Of a DNA stretch of 21,083 nucleotides, positions 19,042 through 21,083 are shown piece after piece. The position numbers and the translations under genes were made by a program. Positions within the stretch are counted from its first letter, which is position 1; every line of letters starts with the position of its first letter. The notes under the pieces were generated by a model. The model saw only the letters and a list, made by a program, of their open reading frames with translations. It was not told the origin of the DNA and ran no database searches. The DNA comes from CBFGTJ01 sp965651815 (GTDB taxonomy: Bacteria; Actinomycetota; Acidimicrobiia; Acidimicrobiales; Microtrichaceae), in contig CBFGTJ010000034.1 in the NCBI GenBank assembly GCA_965651815.1, positions 1-21,083 on the forward strand, given 5' to 3'.

Positions 19042-19047
19042 CTCCTC
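19042..19047 (-). promoter_or_regulatory. infC: Ribosome-binding site deciding the infC start
   Basis: GAGGAG on the minus strand stands exactly 9 nt upstream of the ATA at 19032. There is no alternative standard start codon at proper spacing, and an in-frame TGA lies between this site and the ATA. It therefore positions initiation on AUA. Confidence 0.8.
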
Positions 19048-19157
19048 AACATCACGTCCTTTCTGCAGGAAGCGCGCTCTTCGTGTGCACCGAGGGGGCG
19101 GCGACCTGGCCCGAGAACGAGACGGGCGGGTGCCGAGGACACCCGCCGGACGACCAC

Positions 19158-19178
19158 GACCGGACGGGACGTCCGGTC
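19158..19178 (-). other. infC leader hairpin 1
   Basis: GACCGGAC and GTCCGGTC form a perfect 8-bp stem around a 5-nt loop. On the minus-strand transcript it lies about 125 nt before the infC start. There is no following U-run, so it is not an obvious terminator. Confidence 0.6.
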
Positions 19179-19206
19179 ATCGGAAGCATGTCCCCGGGAC
19201 GCACGT

Positions 19207-19225
19207 GCCACGGTCGCGCCGTGGC
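19207..19225 (-). other. infC leader hairpin 2
   Basis: GCCACGG and CCGTGGC form a perfect 7-bp stem with a 5-nt loop, upstream of hairpin 1 in the transcript. Its role is unknown; together the two hairpins make a structured leader of the kind used for autoregulation of infC-rpmI-rplT in other bacteria. Confidence 0.55.
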
Positions 19226-19271
19226 CGAGTGGCCGGGAGGGGCGGGCGCCCACTTGCTCGGTTGTGACCAA

Positions 19272-19278
19272 TACTGTA
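19272..19278. promoter_or_regulatory. Overlapping divergent -10-like hexamers
   Basis: TACTGTA reads TACTGT on the plus strand (19272-19277) and TACAGT on the minus strand (19278-19273), both fitting TANNNT. They are suitably placed for the DUF1844-like gene and for infC respectively. Neither has a good -35 at 16-18 bp, so either or both could be coincidental. Confidence 0.35.
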
Positions 19279-19343
19279 CCAGCCCGGCCGGGACCGACCC
19301 ACTCCCCCCTGGCCGGCCACCCGACGACGGAGGAGGACGCGAC

Positions 19344-19817
19344 ATGAGCTCGCTGTGGACGCCCGGAGGCGAACGACCGGTCAACCCCTCCCCCGAACCG
19401 GGTGACGCCGCCGGGGCCGGCCGGACCAGCGCGGACCCGACCGGCGACCCGCTGAGGTCGGCCGCGGCCTCGCTCGGGGTCGACCTCGACTCCCTCACCG
19501 ACGAGGAGCGCGAGGAACTGCGCTCGGAGCTGACCGAGATGATGCGGGTGCGGCGCGAGATCGCCGCCACCCCCGCGGCGGAGATGGTGAGCAACCACCT
19601 GATCCGCTTCCTCGACCTCGCCACCATCTACCTGGAGGCCGATCCCCCCGCCTTCGGCGAGGCCGCCACGGCGATCGAGGCGTTCCGCGCGGTGCTCGAG
19701 GGCGTCGGCGACCGGCTGGGCGACCACCGGCCGATGCTCACCGAGGCGCTGGGGCAGATCCAGATGATCTTCGTGCAGGTCAAGCAGGCGCACGAGCAGC
19801 GCTCGACCGGCGCCTGA
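19344..19817 (+). CDS. DUF1844-like protein
   Basis: This is a 157-aa soluble protein of unknown function. It begins MSSLWTPGGERPV, has a disordered Pro/Gly/Ala-rich segment to about residue 45, an acidic helical stretch (LTDEEREELRSELTEMMRVRREIA), and a C-terminal helical domain (VSNHLIRFLDLATIYLEADPPAFGEAATAIEAFRAVLEGV...LTEALGQIQMIFVQVKQ). The C-terminal part resembles the DUF1844 pattern, and DUF1844 genes commonly lie beside infC in actinobacteria, supporting the assignment. The ATG at 19344 has AGGAGG 7 nt upstream; a longer frame upstream has no ribosome site. It converges on the cold-shock-like gene with only 3 bp between the stop codons. Confidence 0.85.
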   Translation: MSSLWTPGGERPVNPSPEPGDAAGAGRTSADPTGDPLRSAAASLGVDLDSLTDEEREELRSELTEMMRVRREIAATPAAEMVSNHLIRFLDLATIYLEADPPAFGEAATAIEAFRAVLEGVGDRLGDHRPMLTEALGQIQMIFVQVKQAHEQRSTGA

Positions 19818-19820
19818 GCC

Positions 19821-20036
19821 TCAGCGGCGCCGGATCGCCGCGGCCTCCCAACGCCCGGCCCGCCCGGGCACCACCACGAAGGTCACCTCGGCGCCCTCGT
19901 CGATCGTGCGCGTGCCGTCCGCGATGGCGGTGCAGTGGAAGGGCAGCTCGTCGCCGTCGGAGGAGCGGACGACGCCCGTGCCGACCGCGTCGTCGAACCG
20001 TGCGACCACCCCGTCGAGGACCTCGATGCCTGCCAC
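19821..20036 (-). CDS. Divergent cold-shock-domain protein
   Basis: This is a 71-aa single-domain OB-fold protein. It resembles cold-shock proteins in order: GVVARFDDAVGTGVVRSSDGDELPFHCTAI, then EGAEVTFVVVPGRAGRWEAAAIR. In ordinary Csp proteins RNP1 is KGFGFI and RNP2 VFVHF; here they read GTGVV and LPFHCTA, so most of the aromatic nucleic-acid-stacking residues are missing while Phe-His of RNP2 remains. Binding of RNA or DNA is therefore uncertain. The GTG at 20036 lies 6 nt after the hisG stop, so the two are probably one transcript. An alternative view is a degenerate CSD-like protein that binds something else. Confidence 0.8.
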   Translation of the reverse strand: MAGIEVLDGVVARFDDAVGTGVVRSSDGDELPFHCTAIADGTRTIDEGAEVTFVVVPGRAGRWEAAAIRRR

Positions 20037-20042
20037 GACGCC

Positions 20043-20918
20043 TCAGTGCACGATCTTCGACAGCGGGAGCTCGATCAGGTCGGTCGCGCCCGCGTCCTTG
20101 AGCGCGGGGATGAGCACGTTGATCTCGGACTTCGGCACCACGGTCTCGACCGCGTACCCGGCCGAGCCGTAGAGCTCGTTGACCGTCGGCGTCTTCATCG
20201 CGGGCAGCTCGGCGATGACGGCGTCGAGCCGCTCCGGCACGACGTTCAGCTTCACGAGCACCTTGCCCCGGGCCTCCATCACGCCCTGCAGCAACGTCAT
20301 CAGCTGCTCCATGGCGTGGCGCTTCACCGGGTCCGCGTGCGCGGCGGGGCTCGCGACCACCTCGGTGTAGGAGGTGAGGATCTCGTCCAGGATCCGCAAC
20401 CCGGCGGCCCGCAGGGCCGAGCCGGTCTCGGTGATCTCGACGATGCAGTCGACGATGTCGGGGACCTTCGCCTCGGTCGCGCCGTACGACAGCCGGATGT
20501 CGGCCTCGACGCCCCGCTCCTCGAAGTACCGGCGCGTGAGCCCCGGGTACTCGGTGGACACCCGCACTCCGGCGGGCAGGTCCTCGGGGCGCTGGTAGGG
20601 AGCGTCGTCGGGCACCGCGAGCACCACGCGGATCGGCCTCGTCGTCGCCTTGGAGTAGCGCAGCTCACCGAGGCTCACGACCTCCGACCCGGTCTCCTCG
20701 ATCCAGTCGCGCCCCGTGATGCCCAGGTCGAAGAGGCCGTCGGCCACGTACCCGGGGATCTCCTGGGGCCGCAGGATGCGGACGCTGTCGATCCGTGGAT
20801 CGTCCACGGTCGCCGAGTAGTTCACCGCGGAGCTCCGGCGGACGGTCAGGTCGGCGTCCTCGAAGAGCTCCATCGTGGCCCGCTCGAGGGACCCCTTGGG
20901 CAGTACCAGCTTCAACAC
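20043..20918 (-). CDS. hisG: ATP phosphoribosyltransferase, long form
   Basis: This is the first step of histidine synthesis, joining ATP and PRPP. The 291-aa protein has the catalytic bilobal core (LKLVLPKGSLERATMELFEDADL, DLGITGRDW) and the PRPP-binding loop region VDCIVEITETGSALRAAGL. The extra C-terminal ACT-like regulatory domain is present (KVLVKLNVVPERLDAVIAELPAMKTPTVNELYGSAGYAVETVV), typical of hexameric, histidine-inhibited HisG_L that needs no HisZ. GTG at 20918 is chosen because VLKLVLPKGS is the conserved start; the frame stays open upstream but the added residues are not family-like. No ribosome site precedes it, and TACCCT lies 8 nt upstream. No other his gene is in the window. 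Confidence 0.95.
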   Translation of the reverse strand: MLKLVLPKGSLERATMELFEDADLTVRRSSAVNYSATVDDPRIDSVRILRPQEIPGYVADGLFDLGITGRDWIEETGSEVVSLGELRYSKATTRPIRVVLAVPDDAPYQRPEDLPAGVRVSTEYPGLTRRYFEERGVEADIRLSYGATEAKVPDIVDCIVEITETGSALRAAGLRILDEILTSYTEVVASPAAHADPVKRHAMEQLMTLLQGVMEARGKVLVKLNVVPERLDAVIAELPAMKTPTVNELYGSAGYAVETVVPKSEINVLIPALKDAGATDLIELPLSKIVH

Positions 20919-20926
20919 GACGTGCG

Positions 20927-20932
20927 AGGGTA
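20927..20932 (-). promoter_or_regulatory. hisG: Candidate -10 for hisG
   Basis: TACCCT on the minus strand fits TANNNT and ends 8 nt before the hisG GTG, so the message would have no or almost no leader. No -35 match is evident. The absence of a Shine-Dalgarno sequence supports a near-leaderless transcript. Confidence 0.35.
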
Positions 20933-21066
20933 GCCGTCGCCCCTCCCGCTCCGTGACGTGCCCGAACCACTTTTCGTGGGGAAGTCGGTGTGGTTGGATG
21001 GGCAACGTCTTGCGCTCGACACCGTAGGTGTTCGCTGGGGCGAGCGGATCCACGCGGGGGCGAGAC

Positions 21067-21083
21067 ATGAGCGACATCCGAGT
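21067..21083 (+). CDS. Possible start of a divergent gene (cut by window edge)
   Basis: ATG at 21067 opens MSDIR before the window ends, preceded by a purine-rich GGGGGCGAG. It would be divergent from hisG, with about 148 bp between the starts. Only five codons are visible, so neither reality nor function can be judged. A short inverted repeat ACACC-GTA-GGTGT lies upstream at about 21020-21032. Confidence 0.25.

Larger units (their letters stand above)
19033..19343. other. Intergenic region: infC leader and divergent promoters
   Basis: These 311 bp separate infC (minus) from the DUF1844-like gene (plus). No credible gene was seen. On the infC side there are two strong RNA hairpins (19158-19178 and 19207-19225) and a ribosome site. 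On the plus side AGGAGG (19331-19336) sits 7 nt before the ATG at 19344. Overlapping -10-like hexamers for both directions lie at 19272-19278. If initiation is near 19266, infC has a leader of about 230 nt, long enough for control by IF-3 or L20. Confidence 0.6.

Noticed and set aside
20043..21077. hisG frame extended upstream to 21077
   Set aside because: The upstream residues are not family-like and the conserved start VLKLVLPKGS is at 20918; the extension is simply an open frame in GC-rich DNA.

Overview
The window is very GC-rich, densely coding and on the minus strand for most of its length. Gene content and order point to an actinobacterium (Actinomycetota). The run infC-rpmI-rplT-rRNA methyltransferase-pheS-pheT-argC...argH-mpg, with tyrS nearby, matches from memory the order in mycobacteria and relatives, but here it is collapsed into an almost gapless array. 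The 16S 5' end (GCGTGCCTAACACA) and the SSLWTPGG-type DUF1844-like protein suggest a deep-branching class such as Acidimicrobiia; this class assignment is inference with modest confidence.

Layout. (1) 1-463: first ~55 nt of a 16S rRNA gene running off the left edge (minus), its ~320-nt leader with a boxA-like antitermination site, and a strong promoter (TTGACT-17 bp-TAGGTT). (2) 464-1750: tyrS (minus). (3) 1843-4835: a plus-strand pair, a class A penicillin-binding protein with a PASTA domain and a lipobox-like N-terminus, then an unrecognised 190-aa single-span membrane protein. (4) 4828-19032: fifteen minus-strand genes, read from right to left: infC, rpmI, rplT, a SpoU-type rRNA methyltransferase, pheS, pheT, argC, argB, argD, argF, argR, argG, argH, mpg and a Nudix hydrolase. 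Eight junctions are 4-nt stop/start overlaps. (5) 19033-19343: infC leader and divergent promoter region. (6) 19344-19817: DUF1844-like gene (plus). (7) 19821-20918: hisG followed 6 nt later by a tiny divergent cold-shock-domain protein (minus). (8) 20919-21083: upstream region and perhaps the first codons of a plus-strand gene.

Function. The translation genes (IF-3, L35, L20, rRNA methyltransferase, PheRS) feed directly into an arginine biosynthesis operon that carries its own repressor, argR. Between pheT and argC there is a compact control region: four TGCA-type half-sites at 10-bp steps, overlapping a probable leaderless promoter. This is where ArgR should act, and by arrangement it would also influence mpg and the Nudix gene at the operon's end. 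argJ, normally between argC and argB in actinobacteria, is absent from this cluster.

No mobile element, CRISPR array, phage gene or tRNA was seen, and I found no evidence of a wholly novel multi-gene system. The most interesting points are in start-site and regulatory detail: an AUA start for infC, a probable CTG start for the methyltransferase, a perfect 13-bp-arm palindrome in the same gene, the argC operator, the missing argJ, the lipobox on the PBP, recurrent leaderless-type promoters, and the degenerate cold-shock protein beside hisG.
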